Positions 1 through 8,040 of a stretch of DNA of 28,695 bases are shown piece by piece; the first letter of the stretch is position 1, and every line of letters begins with the position of its first letter. The stretch spans positions 1-28,695 of the forward strand of contig CAYWUW010000008.1 in the NCBI GenBank assembly GCA_964461505.1, in the 5' to 3' direction. The notes beneath the pieces were generated by a model. That model was given only the letters and a program-made list of their open reading frames with translations, did not search any database and was not told the DNA's origin. This DNA is from HK-STAS-PATE-42 sp964461505. Its GTDB lineage: Bacteria > Patescibacteriota > Saccharimonadia > Saccharimonadales > HK-STAS-PATE-42. A program made the translations under genes and the position numbers.

Positions 1-54
1 TTAGAGTTAGAGTTAGAGTTAGAGTTAGAGTTAGAGTTAGAGTTAGAGTTAGAG
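1..54. repeat. Hexanucleotide tandem repeat (TTAGAG)9 at the ileS 3' end
   Basis: Nine perfect TTAGAG units run from the window edge. On the coding strand they are TCTAAC and encode Ser-Asn dipeptides in the ileS frame. The array is perfect, so it is either young or length-variable. Its total length is unknown because it continues outside the window. Confidence 0.95.
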
Positions 55-2852
55 TCAGCCCACTCGCTAGCCAGAACTTCACCCGCAATCTCATCTTTAA
101 AATTATCAATTACCTCTTTCAGCTCTGTAGAATTAGTCTCAAGATTAAGCTTAATCCGATCATCCACGTTCAAACCAGCATTTTTACGAGCAGATTGAAC
201 TACACGAACAACCTCACGCATCAAGCCTTCTTGTTTCAACTCTGGAGTAATCTCAAAATCAAGCTCAACTTGCTCAGAACCAATCTTAACTTCTTTAACA
301 TTCAACTCTTCTTTTACAACTTCTAGCAGATATTTAGGGCAAGTTGGAATCGAAACGCTGGCTAGAGGCTGCCGAACCTTAACCTGAGCTTTCGCCCTTA
401 AGCTTAAGCCTTCGGTTATGTAGGTTCTAGCGTCATCCATTTCTTTTTCTAAACTGGCATGAACTTGTTCTTGATTACAAATTGGGTAATATTCAAGATG
501 TACAGATTCTTTGCCCGTTAATTTACGGAACAAATCCTCTGCCATAAACGGCGCAAAAGGAGCCAGAACTTTACAGAATTCTACCAAAACATAATAAAGC
601 GTATCGTAAGCCTCAAGCTTGTCGATATCATTTTCAGATTTCCAAAAGCGTTTACGACTCCGCCGAATAAACCAATTAGAAAGATCGTCTAGAAACGTAA
701 TCATCGGCCGAGTAGCATCATTAAGCTTAAAACTGTTCATGCCTTCGGTTGCTGCTTTAATCACTCCTTGCAATTTACTTAAGATCCAGCGATCCAGCGG
801 ATTATTAAGATTTTTAGCATCAGCAACTTTGCCATAAACCGCATCATAATTATCAACACTGGCATACATCACAAAAAAATCATAACTGTTATAAAGCATA
901 TTAAGTTTACGCTCCATGGTTTCAACATCACGATCTGTAAGCGACGCATCCTCACCATTTACTAATGGAGATGTTACAAAATGCATTCTTTCAGCATCTG
1001 CACTATAAGTATCCATCAGCTCTGTTGGCTCGGTATAGTTCTTAAGTTTTTTACTCAATTTTTGGCCATCAGATGCATTTAGAAAACCTGGGCAGATGAT
1101 ATTTTTAAACGGAGCTTTATTAAACAACCCCACATTAACCGCAATTAAGCTATAGAACCATCCACGAGTTTGATCTATTGCTTCGGTAATAAAATCTGCT
1201 GGATAAGTTTCTTCAAACTTTTGCTGATTCTCAAAAGGATAATGATATTGAGCAAACGGAACCGAACCGCTCTCAAACCAACAATCCAGAACCTTACCAA
1301 TATGTTGCATAGTTACACCTTCAAGCTCAAACTCTACATCCATCACCATCGGCAAGTGGTAATCATCTAAGCTTAAGCCCGTAAACTCGGCAAATTCTGC
1401 ATAAGAACCAAAAACTTTAACAACTTCTACTCCATCATGTTTGTGGCCTTTCCAAACTGGAATCGGCGTCGCCCAAAATCTATCACGACTCAAGTTCCAA
1501 TCTGGAGCTGAAAGCAGAATATTCTTAAATCTACCGTTTTTAAGATGTTCCGGAACCCAATTAACGGAATCATTAGCCGCCAGCATTTCATCTTTTTGAG
1601 CTTGAATGTCCATAAACCAGCTTGAATGAGCTCGGTACATTAATCTATTACCACAGCGGTGACAGTGCGGATATTCATGTTTGATGTATTCAATTTTTAG
1701 AGCCCTTCCCTCCGCCACTAAAGTTTTGGCAATCTCTTTATTTGCTTGCCAAATATTCTGGCCCTGCCACGGGCCTGCAGAATAATTACCAACTTCATCA
1801 ACCATATGAACCACAGGAAGATTCTCAGTCTGTGCTAAATTGAAATCATCTTCACCATAAGCTGGAGCTATATGAACAACACCAGAACCATCTTCATCAG
1901 TTACAAAATCGGCCTCAACTATTCTGTGCGCTTTAGGCCCGTGATTCTCTAACAGTGGCTCATATTTTTCACCAATCAAGGTTTTAACATCAAAATCACC
2001 CAACAGATTAAACTTAAGCGGCTGGTGCTTTTCATCCGTCAAAACTTTTTCATAAAGATCTTTAGCGATAATTAAGTTTTTGCCATCATACTCAACCTCA
2101 ACATAATTAAGGTTTACGTTAACTGCCAGCGCAACATTTGCAGGGAGCGTCCATGGAGTTGTCGTCCAGGCAAGTAAATACTTATTCTTAAATTTAGATT
2201 CATTACTAAGCTTAAAGTAAACAAAAACAGAAGGATCGGTTAATTCTTTATAAGCATTTTCCATCGCAACCTCAGATTTTGAGATTGGCGTAGCATCCCG
2301 CGTGCAGTAAACTAGAACTTTTTCTCCTTCATAGATCTTGCCACCGTCGTAGAGTTCTTTAAACGCCCACCAAACAGATTCCATATAGTTTTTATCCATC
2401 GTGTAGTAAGGCTTAGTCATATCTACCCAACGGCCCATTCTATCGATGGTATTATTCCAAGCCTCAGAACCCTGAACCATCGCCGCCCTGCATTCTTTAA
2501 CGTAATCGCTAACGCTAATTCTGGTTCCAATTTCTGAACGATCTTTAATGCCGAGCTTTTCTTCGGTTTTGACCTCCGCCGGCAAACCATGACAATCCCA
2601 ACCCCAGGCTCGTTCTACCCTTTTACCTTGCATTGTTTGGTAACGAGCAACAGCATCTTTTACTGTAGAAATCAGAAGATGACCATGATGCGGCAAACCC
2701 GTAATAAACGGAGGCCCATCATCAAACCTAAAAGAATTATCCTCCGGACGCTGCTCAATCGATTTTTGAAAGGTGTTGTCTTCCTTCCAAAACTTAATAA
2801 TCTCTTTTTCAACTTCCGCATGCTTTTTACGTGGTTCCGATTTAAACTTCAT
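1..2852 (-). CDS. ileS: Isoleucyl-tRNA synthetase, eukaryote-like (type 2) IleRS, 3' end outside window
   Basis: Charges tRNA-Ile with isoleucine in the cytoplasm. The frame is open from ATG at 2852 to the window edge (at least 950 codons). The class I HIGH motif reads GLPHHGHLL near residue 50, and the KMSKS-like loop reads DGQKLSKKLKNY. The sequences YPHCHRCGNRLMYRAHSSWF and DWNLSRDRFWATPIPVW belong to the type 2 form, which in other bacteria is often less sensitive to mupirocin; resistance here is only inferred. The start is fixed by AGGAGG six bases upstream, which lies inside the end of the preceding gene; that gene's TGA is one base from this ATG, so the two are translationally coupled. 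After a normal-looking C-terminal region (KDEIAGEVLASEWAD) the protein continues as Ser-Asn repeats encoded by at least nine TCTAAC units and leaves the window. Confidence 0.95.
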   Translation of the reverse strand, partial: MKFKSEPRKKHAEVEKEIIKFWKEDNTFQKSIEQRPEDNSFRFDDGPPFITGLPHHGHLLISTVKDAVARYQTMQGKRVERAWGWDCHGLPAEVKTEEKLGIKDRSEIGTRISVSDYVKECRAAMVQGSEAWNNTIDRMGRWVDMTKPYYTMDKNYMESVWWAFKELYDGGKIYEGEKVLVYCTRDATPISKSEVAMENAYKELTDPSVFVYFKLSNESKFKNKYLLAWTTTPWTLPANVALAVNVNLNYVEVEYDGKNLIIAKDLYEKVLTDEKHQPLKFNLLGDFDVKTLIGEKYEPLLENHGPKAHRIVEADFVTDEDGSGVVHIAPAYGEDDFNLAQTENLPVVHMVDEVGNYSAGPWQGQNIWQANKEIAKTLVAEGRALKIEYIKHEYPHCHRCGNRLMYRAHSSWFMDIQAQKDEMLAANDSVNWVPEHLKNGRFKNILLSAPDWNLSRDRFWATPIPVWKGHKHDGVEVVKVFGSYAEFAEFTGLSLDDYHLPMVMDVEFELEGVTMQHIGKVLDCWFESGSVPFAQYHYPFENQQKFEETYPADFITEAIDQTRGWFYSLIAVNVGLFNKAPFKNIICPGFLNASDGQKLSKKLKNYTEPTELMDTYSADAERMHFVTSPLVNGEDASLTDRDVETMERKLNMLYNSYDFFVMYASVDNYDAVYGKVADAKNLNNPLDRWILSKLQGVIKAATEGMNSFKLNDATRPMITFLDDLSNWFIRRSRKRFWKSENDIDKLEAYDTLYYVLVEFCKVLAPFAPFMAEDLFRKLTGKESVHLEYYPICNQEQVHASLEKEMDDARTYITEGLSLRAKAQVKVRQPLASVSIPTCPKYLLEVVKEELNVKEVKIGSEQVELDFEITPELKQEGLMREVVRVVQSARKNAGLNVDDRIKLNLETNSTELKEVIDNFKDEIAGEVLASEWADSNSNSNSNSNSNSNSNS

Positions 2853-2853
2853 C

Positions 2854-3996
2854 TCATTCCTCCTTTTTATTAAGCTTAACCATCTTTACCTCCGGAATCC
2901 TATCCAAGAATTTAGTTTCGGAGCCCTCAATCTCTTCAAAACCCCACTTTTTGTAAAAAGATCTCGCCCGATCATTGTAAATTGCTATACCTAAATAGAT
3001 TGGCTTGTCTTGGTCAAACCAAGCCATTGTAGATTCCATTAGCATACCAGCCACACCTTTGCCATGAAAGCCTTTATCTACATATAAAGCCCTGAGGTTT
3101 TGCTCCTTTCTCTCATTTATAAAGACAACAGCCACTCCTACAATTTTACCTTTGGAATCTTTAGCCACCCAGCTAGCAGAACTATTCTTAGAAAGCCCTT
3201 CTTGTGTAGACTTAATATTCCCAGAAAGAATCCTATGTCTATTAACTTCTTGAATCCACTCACGGCTAACTCTGTGTTCTTTATTAACATATGTATCTAA
3301 CCAGGACTGATTTATAACAAGCCGAGATTCAAGAACATCCTCAGGCTTTAGCCGCTCTACCATAAGATTAAGCGTATATTTAGCTTGACTTTGACTCTTT
3401 TGTTTGATAATATTAGAGTACAAATTGCCACTAGGCACCGGAGACCCCGTAGATTTATCTACGGGGATCGTTTTTTCTAGAATCATTACACTTAGATTAT
3501 TTACCAGATCATTAAAACTATCCCTACCGTGGCGCTCAATCTTACGTAGCAATCTACGAGAAGAAAAAGCTCTAATTTGGGATATAATTGCCGACCTCTC
3601 AATACCGCCCACCTTAAGCTTAATGTAATATTTATTTCCCTCCTTATGCCTAGATGTTAATGGTATTCCCAAAAATAGCTCACTGTTAAACTTACGTAGA
3701 ATTAAAACCGGGCGCTCAAACAGACTGTTTTTACCATCTTCCTCAAATCCAACATTAGCCCCCAGGCTACACCACCAAATTTCACGCTCTTGAAAGCGCC
3801 GCATCGGAGGCCTTTCGTTAACCTCATCTTTAATCTTATGCCAAGTTTGGTAATCTTTTTTCAAAACAAAAAACCTCTTATTTTCTTTTTTGTCAGAATC
3901 CACATTTTGCGGACGGTACCATCTGACTTTTAGAAAATAAGAGGCAGTTTTCTCATCCTGAATTAATTTCAAGATCCACATCTCATAAACTAACAC
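2854..3996 (-). CDS. PemK/MazF-like toxin domain fused to a GNAT N-acetyltransferase
   Basis: A single 380-codon frame with two recognisable parts. Residues about 70-170 resemble the PemK/MazF fold (REIWWCSLGANVG, RPVLILRKF, GIPLTSRHKEGNKYY, SAIISQIRAFSSRRLLRKI), a family of ribosome-dependent or free mRNA interferases. Residues about 212-378 are a GNAT acetyltransferase with the acetyl-CoA loop GFHGKGVAGMLM and the C-terminal YNDRARSFYKKWGFEE. The linker (about 171-211) is encoded across a perfect 10-bp inverted repeat. No antitoxin gene is adjacent. The gene follows a T-box-like leader, and its stop overlaps the ileS ribosome-binding site and start, so it is cotranscribed with ileS. ATG at 3981 (MWILKLIQDEK) is an equally plausible start. 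Whether the PemK part still cuts RNA is unknown; it could be a regulatory remnant. Confidence 0.85.
   Translation of the reverse strand: MLVYEMWILKLIQDEKTASYFLKVRWYRPQNVDSDKKENKRFFVLKKDYQTWHKIKDEVNERPPMRRFQEREIWWCSLGANVGFEEDGKNSLFERPVLILRKFNSELFLGIPLTSRHKEGNKYYIKLKVGGIERSAIISQIRAFSSRRLLRKIERHGRDSFNDLVNNLSVMILEKTIPVDKSTGSPVPSGNLYSNIIKQKSQSQAKYTLNLMVERLKPEDVLESRLVINQSWLDTYVNKEHRVSREWIQEVNRHRILSGNIKSTQEGLSKNSSASWVAKDSKGKIVGVAVVFINERKEQNLRALYVDKGFHGKGVAGMLMESTMAWFDQDKPIYLGIAIYNDRARSFYKKWGFEEIEGSETKFLDRIPEVKMVKLNKKEE
3445..3476 (+). terminator. Perfect 10-bp hairpin plus T-run inside the PemK-GNAT linker
   Basis: CCCCGTAGAT and ATCTACGGGG are separated by two bases; ATCG and six T follow on the plus strand. 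It has the form of a plus-strand intrinsic terminator but no plus-strand gene precedes it. It lies at the joint between the two protein domains of the minus-strand fusion gene. It may stop antisense transcription, or be a relic of the sequence that once ended the pemK gene. Confidence 0.5.
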
Positions 3997-4003
3997 TTAA
4001 TTA

Positions 4004-4190
4004 CAGCTTTTTCGGGCTTACCCGGAAAGTTCTACTAACTTTATGAGCTGTCATCCTGAGCGTATGCGAACGCCTGTCCCGCACTTGTTGCGAAGGATCC
4101 AGTCAAAAAAGACTTCTTCTTTCAAACATTCGTGGTTGATAGCCACTCATCCAGCTCAAAAAACTTGAATTGGAACATTTTACTAAGCTT
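4004..4190 (-). promoter_or_regulatory. T-box-like leader upstream of pemK-GNAT-ileS
   Basis: Between the promoter and the fusion gene, bases 4004-4047 (minus strand: AAAGTTAGTAGAACT, CGGGTAAGCCCG, then AGC) match the aspS T-box leader at 14509-14551 (AAAGTTATTAGAACT, CGGGAATGCCCG, then AGC). Nearer the promoter is a small hairpin GTGG-CTATCAA-CCAC whose loop carries ATC, an isoleucine codon followed by A. A 51-base hairpin repeat (4050-4100) interrupts the leader. I do not find the antiterminator T-box bulge (GGTGGCA-like) before the fusion gene, so it may be degenerate, noncanonical, or split by the gene. Confidence 0.5.
4050..4100. repeat. GTCATCCTGAGC...GCGAAGGATCC hairpin element
   Basis: Begins GTCATCCTGAGCG and ends GCGAAGGATCC, with complementary ends (GGATCC with the ATCC-type arm) and internal GCG-rich arms. 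It resembles the small GTCATCCTGAGCG-type palindromic repeats scattered in many bacterial genomes. Here it sits inside the T-box-like leader. No protein is encoded. Confidence 0.5.
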
Positions 4191-4191
4191 A

Positions 4192-4200
4192 ATTATACCA
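4192..4200 (-). promoter_or_regulatory. Extended -10 promoter for pemK-GNAT-ileS
   Basis: The minus strand reads TGG-TATAAT, an extended -10 element without a good -35. The surrounding ACTTATGGTATAAT (14 bases) is identical to the aspS promoter at 14607-14620, supporting a shared origin of the two promoter-leader units. A TAAGCTTA palindrome lies at the expected start of transcription. Confidence 0.6.
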
Positions 4201-4205
4201 TAAGT

Positions 4206-4439
4206 CTAACTATCCCGCTGAAGCTCTCCGCTTTCATGGGGTCTTACATCATGACAAACGTAAGTTCCCAGCTCTGTCGCAGCATTAGCGGTACTGCCAA
4301 TACCCGCCAGCCTACCCTGAGTTTCATCCGGAACAAAAACCTCAACATCTTCACCACCATCTTCCCTATCCTGCCTTAGCTCATTTAGAGGAACACCGCC
4401 GCCATCAATATTTAACTGAATTACCCCTCCTCCAGACAT
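4206..4439 (-). CDS. Small unknown protein downstream of nrdJ
   Basis: A 77-codon frame starting MSGGGVIQLNIDGGGVPLNE, 72 bases after the nrdJ stop and on the same strand. AAAGGG precedes the ATG at a reasonable distance. I do not recognise a family. The start GGGVIQL echoes the GAGVIQLEEEG segment in the C-terminal tail of NrdJ, so it may derive from a duplicated nrdJ end, or the match may be chance. The rest is acidic and hydrophilic with no membrane segment; its only cysteine is in TYVCHDV. It would be the last gene of the nrdR-nrdJ transcript. Confidence 0.45.
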   Translation of the reverse strand: MSGGGVIQLNIDGGGVPLNELRQDREDGGEDVEVFVPDETQGRLAGIGSTANAATELGTYVCHDVRPHESGELQRDS

Positions 4440-4511
4440 ACAACAAATCCCTTTCTTTTTTATTAAGCTTAATTAAGCCCCTCACCCAACTTATCCTGAT
4501 GGAGAGATTAC

Positions 4512-7307
4512 TTAACTACAACCAGAGGTTGAACCGCACGCCGTACAAACATAACAACTTCCAGCCCGCTGCGTAATATTGCCACAATTAAAGCAAAGCG
4601 GAGTTTCTTCAACATGCTTGCCCTCCTCTTCTAACTGAATCACTCCAGCGCCAGATTCCTCTTGCTTGCCATACGAATCATCAATTCCTTGCGCTTCAGA
4701 AATCTCTGAAGAAGAATTATGCACAACATCCAAAAAGCTTGCCTGGTTAACATTATTTTCCAGATCTTCCATGCTGATTATCCCAAGTTCCAACTGATCA
4801 TCTAAGCTTAAGTAATCCTTAGCGATACGCCGGAAGATATAATCCATCAAACTAGAAGCCGTTCTAATATCCGGATCATCTGTAATTCCAGCCGGAGCAA
4901 AGCTCATTCCAATAAAGTCACTGACATAACTTTTTAGCGGAACTCCATTGCGCAAACCTCGCGAAATTGAAATTGCAAAACTATCCATAATTCCAGCTAG
5001 AGTCGATCCCTGCTTGCTGACCTGCAAGAATATTTCTGCCGGAGCCCCATCTTCAAACTCCCCAATCGTTACATAACCCTTACAATCGGCAACTTTAAAC
5101 TCAAATGTTTTCGCATTTCTAGTTTTTGGAAGTTTTCTAGAACCTCCAACCGTAGTTCCAGTGTTTAAAACAGCAGCAGATTTAAGCTTAGCAGAACCAG
5201 AACCTTCAGTTTGAGCATCTTCACCAGCAACCTCTTTTTTAGTTGTACTCAAAGGCTGCCCAACCTTACAATTATCCCTGTAAATTGCCACCGCCTTCAA
5301 ACCTTCCTTCCAACTTAGAACATGAATTTCTTCCACATCTTCAACTGTGGCAGATTCAGGCATATTCACAGTTTTAGAAATTGCCCCAGAAAGAAACGGC
5401 TGTACCGCGCCCATCATCTTAACGTGTCCTGTGTAGTGAATTACATTATCACCCATGCTACAAGCAAAAACTGGCATGTGCTCATCTTTAAGCTTAGGAG
5501 CCCCAACAATCGTTTTTTCAGTATCTATAAACTTAATTATTTCCGCCACCTCTTCAGAGTTATAACCAAGCGTTTTTAAAGCATGCGGAACAGTTTGATT
5601 CACAATACTCATTGTTCCGCCACCAACTAACTTCTTAGTTTTAACCAAAGCTAAATCTGGCTCAATTCCAGTTGTATCGCAATCCATCATAAAAGCAATT
5701 GTCCCAGTTGGAGCCAGAACCGTCGCCTGCGAATTTCTAACTCCATTTTCTGCCCCAAGCCGAACAGCACTTTCCCAAGCCTGCTCTGCCACCAAATTAA
5801 GTTTAAGATCAACCTTCAATTTATCAATCTTTGCTAAAGCTGCCTGATGTTGCCGCAAGATCTTGTTCATTCCATCCTTATCTTTTTCATAACCAGCAAA
5901 CACCCCTACAACTTTTGCAACCTCGGCAGATTTTGCATAAGCTTCACCAGTCATAATTGCAGTCAAGGTTGCCGCAAGAGCCCTTCCTTCATCGCTATCA
6001 TAAGGAACTCCCATCGCCATCAAAAGCGCTCCTAAGTTTGCATAACCTAAGCCTAATTCACGGTAATCTTTAGCATTTTTAGTAATTCTTTCAGTAGGAT
6101 ATTCACTGTAACCAACCAAAATTTCTTGCGCTAAAATTACAACTCGAATTGTCTGCCGATAAGCTTCTGCATCAAAACTTCCGTCTTCATCTAAAAATTT
6201 TAAAAGATTAATCGATGCCAAATTACAAGCAGAATCATCCAAGTGCATATATTCCGAACACGGGTTAGAGGCATTAATTCGCCCAGCATTTGGAGTTGTG
6301 TGCCAGTGATTAATTGTTGTATCAAATTGAATCCCAGGGTCTGCACATTCCCACGCCGCTTCAGCAATCTGCCGCCACAAACCTCTAGCCTTCAGAGTTT
6401 TCTTAACTTCAGAATCTCGAACTCCTAGCAAGTTCCAATCAGCATCATTTTCAACCGCTCGCATAAAATCATCACTAACCCTAACCGAGTTATTCGCATT
6501 CTGATACTGCACACTGAATGAATCTTTGCCATCTAGATCCATATCAAATCCAGCTTCTTTTAAAACTCTAGATTTACGTTCTTCAATCGCCTTACACCAA
6601 ATAAACTCCTCTACATCTGGATGATCGACATTCAAGATAACCATTTTCGCCGCTCGACGAGTTTTTCCGCCAGATTTAATCGTTCCGGCCACACTATCTG
6701 CTCCACGCATAAAACTAACTGGGCCAGAAGAGGTTCCACCAGAACTCGACAAAGTCTCATACGAAGATCTAAGCTTAGAAAGATTCGTCCCCGATCCACT
6801 CCCGCCTTTAAAAATGATTCCTTCTTCGGTATACCAATTCAAAATTGATTCCATCGTATCTTCAACCGAAAGAATAAAGCACGCGCTTGCCTGCTGCGCA
6901 CGTTCTGGAGCTCCAATATTAAACCAAACCGGAGAATTAAAAGAAGCCCGCTGACTCGTCAAAATAAACTTAAGTTCATCATTAAAGATCTTTTCTTCAC
7001 TATCTGTTTTAAAATAACCTTCGCTGCGGCCATATCTAGAAACCGTATCTACCACGCGGTTAATTAACTGCTTTAAGCTATATTCACGAGTTGGCGTTCC
7101 TGGAGTTCCACAAAAATACTTTTGCGAAACAATATTAATTGCATTCATACTCCAGTTTTCTGGAAACTCAACATCCTTTTGTTCAAAAGCAACCTCTTTG
7201 GTAAAGTAATTTTCGATGCGCGCATCAAACTTAGCCCAACTAAACAAACTGTAAATATCAGCTCCATTTAAATCGTGTGTAAAAAATCTCTCTACTAAAT
7301 CTGACAT
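4512..7307 (-). CDS. nrdJ: Adenosylcobalamin-dependent (class II) ribonucleotide reductase
   Basis: Makes deoxyribonucleotides from ribonucleotides using a B12-generated thiyl radical, so it needs no oxygen. At 931 residues it is full length for the large NrdJ type. Visible landmarks in order: RASFNSPVWFNIG; the first redox cysteine in QQASACFIL; KGGSGSGTNLSKLR; the active-site signature NPCSE followed by the second redox cysteine in DDSACNLAS; LAPTGTIAFMMDCDTTGIEPD; and a C-terminal four-cysteine ribbon (CFNCG...CYVCTACG) that regenerates the active-site disulfide. GAGGG lies upstream of the ATG. It follows nrdR by 80 bases and is presumably under its control. No cobalamin biosynthesis gene is in the window, so the cofactor must come from elsewhere in the genome or from outside. 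Confidence 0.95.
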   Translation of the reverse strand: MSDLVERFFTHDLNGADIYSLFSWAKFDARIENYFTKEVAFEQKDVEFPENWSMNAINIVSQKYFCGTPGTPTREYSLKQLINRVVDTVSRYGRSEGYFKTDSEEKIFNDELKFILTSQRASFNSPVWFNIGAPERAQQASACFILSVEDTMESILNWYTEEGIIFKGGSGSGTNLSKLRSSYETLSSSGGTSSGPVSFMRGADSVAGTIKSGGKTRRAAKMVILNVDHPDVEEFIWCKAIEERKSRVLKEAGFDMDLDGKDSFSVQYQNANNSVRVSDDFMRAVENDADWNLLGVRDSEVKKTLKARGLWRQIAEAAWECADPGIQFDTTINHWHTTPNAGRINASNPCSEYMHLDDSACNLASINLLKFLDEDGSFDAEAYRQTIRVVILAQEILVGYSEYPTERITKNAKDYRELGLGYANLGALLMAMGVPYDSDEGRALAATLTAIMTGEAYAKSAEVAKVVGVFAGYEKDKDGMNKILRQHQAALAKIDKLKVDLKLNLVAEQAWESAVRLGAENGVRNSQATVLAPTGTIAFMMDCDTTGIEPDLALVKTKKLVGGGTMSIVNQTVPHALKTLGYNSEEVAEIIKFIDTEKTIVGAPKLKDEHMPVFACSMGDNVIHYTGHVKMMGAVQPFLSGAISKTVNMPESATVEDVEEIHVLSWKEGLKAVAIYRDNCKVGQPLSTTKKEVAGEDAQTEGSGSAKLKSAAVLNTGTTVGGSRKLPKTRNAKTFEFKVADCKGYVTIGEFEDGAPAEIFLQVSKQGSTLAGIMDSFAISISRGLRNGVPLKSYVSDFIGMSFAPAGITDDPDIRTASSLMDYIFRRIAKDYLSLDDQLELGIISMEDLENNVNQASFLDVVHNSSSEISEAQGIDDSYGKQEESGAGVIQLEEEGKHVEETPLCFNCGNITQRAGSCYVCTACGSTSGCS

Positions 7308-7387
7308 GCTTTTTTAACCCTCTTTTAGCTTAATTTTTTAAAAAACTATCCACTTAAGCTTCAATCTTAAGCTTAAGTTGCTAGAAT

Positions 7388-7882
7388 CTAACTTTTGCCT
7401 TCTGCCTTTTTATTTGCTCTCACTTCAGAAGATTTAAGCTTAAGAAGTTCATTCTCAAATTCTTCTAGGTTCTTAAAGTTTCTGTACACACTTGCAAAAC
7501 GGATGTACGCCACTTCATTTTTGCTAGCTAACTCATCCAATATCATTTCACCAATATCAACAGATCGAATTGCGTTCTCTTCTGCAAGCTTATAAGCTTT
7601 TTCTTCTACCTCCGAAACCAACTCTTCTAAGTAACTCGGAGCCGAAAAGAACTTACCCACCGCACGCACCAGAGCCTCGCCCAACTTTTTTCTATCAAAA
7701 AGTTCCTGGCTACCATCTCTTTTGACTACCAAAAGAGTCGGCCGCTCAATTCTTTCGTAAGTGGTGAATCTCTCTCCGCACTCACCACATTCTCTACGCC
7801 TACGAATTGTTTCAGCCCCAGGAGATTCTCTAGATTCAAGTACTCGATCTTTCCCTGGCTCATGACACTTTGGACACTTCAT
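7388..7882 (-). CDS. nrdR: NrdR transcriptional repressor of ribonucleotide reductase genes
   Basis: NrdR senses ATP and dATP through an ATP-cone and represses reductase genes when dATP is high. The 164-residue protein has the N-terminal zinc finger (MKCPKCHEPG, then CGECGERFTTYER, with RRRREC between) and the ATP-cone starting VVKRDGSQELFDRKKLGEALVRA. The family is usually 150-165 residues. GAAGGG precedes the ATG. It is the first gene of a unit with nrdJ, and two NrdR-box-like palindromes lie 85-130 bases upstream, so it probably represses itself as well as nrdJ. Confidence 0.95.
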   Translation of the reverse strand: MKCPKCHEPGKDRVLESRESPGAETIRRRRECGECGERFTTYERIERPTLLVVKRDGSQELFDRKKLGEALVRAVGKFFSAPSYLEELVSEVEEKAYKLAEENAIRSVDIGEMILDELASKNEVAYIRFASVYRNFKNLEEFENELLKLKSSEVRANKKAEGKS

Positions 7883-7964
7883 ACTAAAAGAAACCCTTCC
7901 AAAACTTATCTCCTATGTACATCTAGATTAAGCTTAGAGTAGCTAACTCTATCTTCTAGAACCT

Positions 7965-8013
7965 CTACTATATATAGCGCTTGTGATTATAAGCATAAGC
8001 TAGATCTAGCGCT
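7965..8013 (-). promoter_or_regulatory. Tandem NrdR boxes over the nrdR-nrdJ promoter
   Basis: Two 10-bp palindromes, CTATATATAG (7968-7977) and CTAGATCTAG (8000-8009), each followed by CGCTT, lie with centres 32 bp apart, three helical turns as in known NrdR box pairs. Between them the minus strand has TATAAT (7986-7991). One box therefore covers the region upstream of the -10 and the other the transcription start, a fitting arrangement for repression. Confidence 0.75.
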
Positions 8014-8040
8014 TTTGCAATACCAAAATTGGTGTTAAGT

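Noticed and set aside
1..54. TTAGAG array as a telomere-like end
   Set aside because: It is in frame within ileS and the surrounding chromosome is bacterial; resemblance to TTAGGG is coincidental.
5322..6848. Several plus-strand frames of 60-85 codons opposite nrdJ
   Set aside because: Antisense shadows of a conserved coding sequence without start signals or recognisable products.
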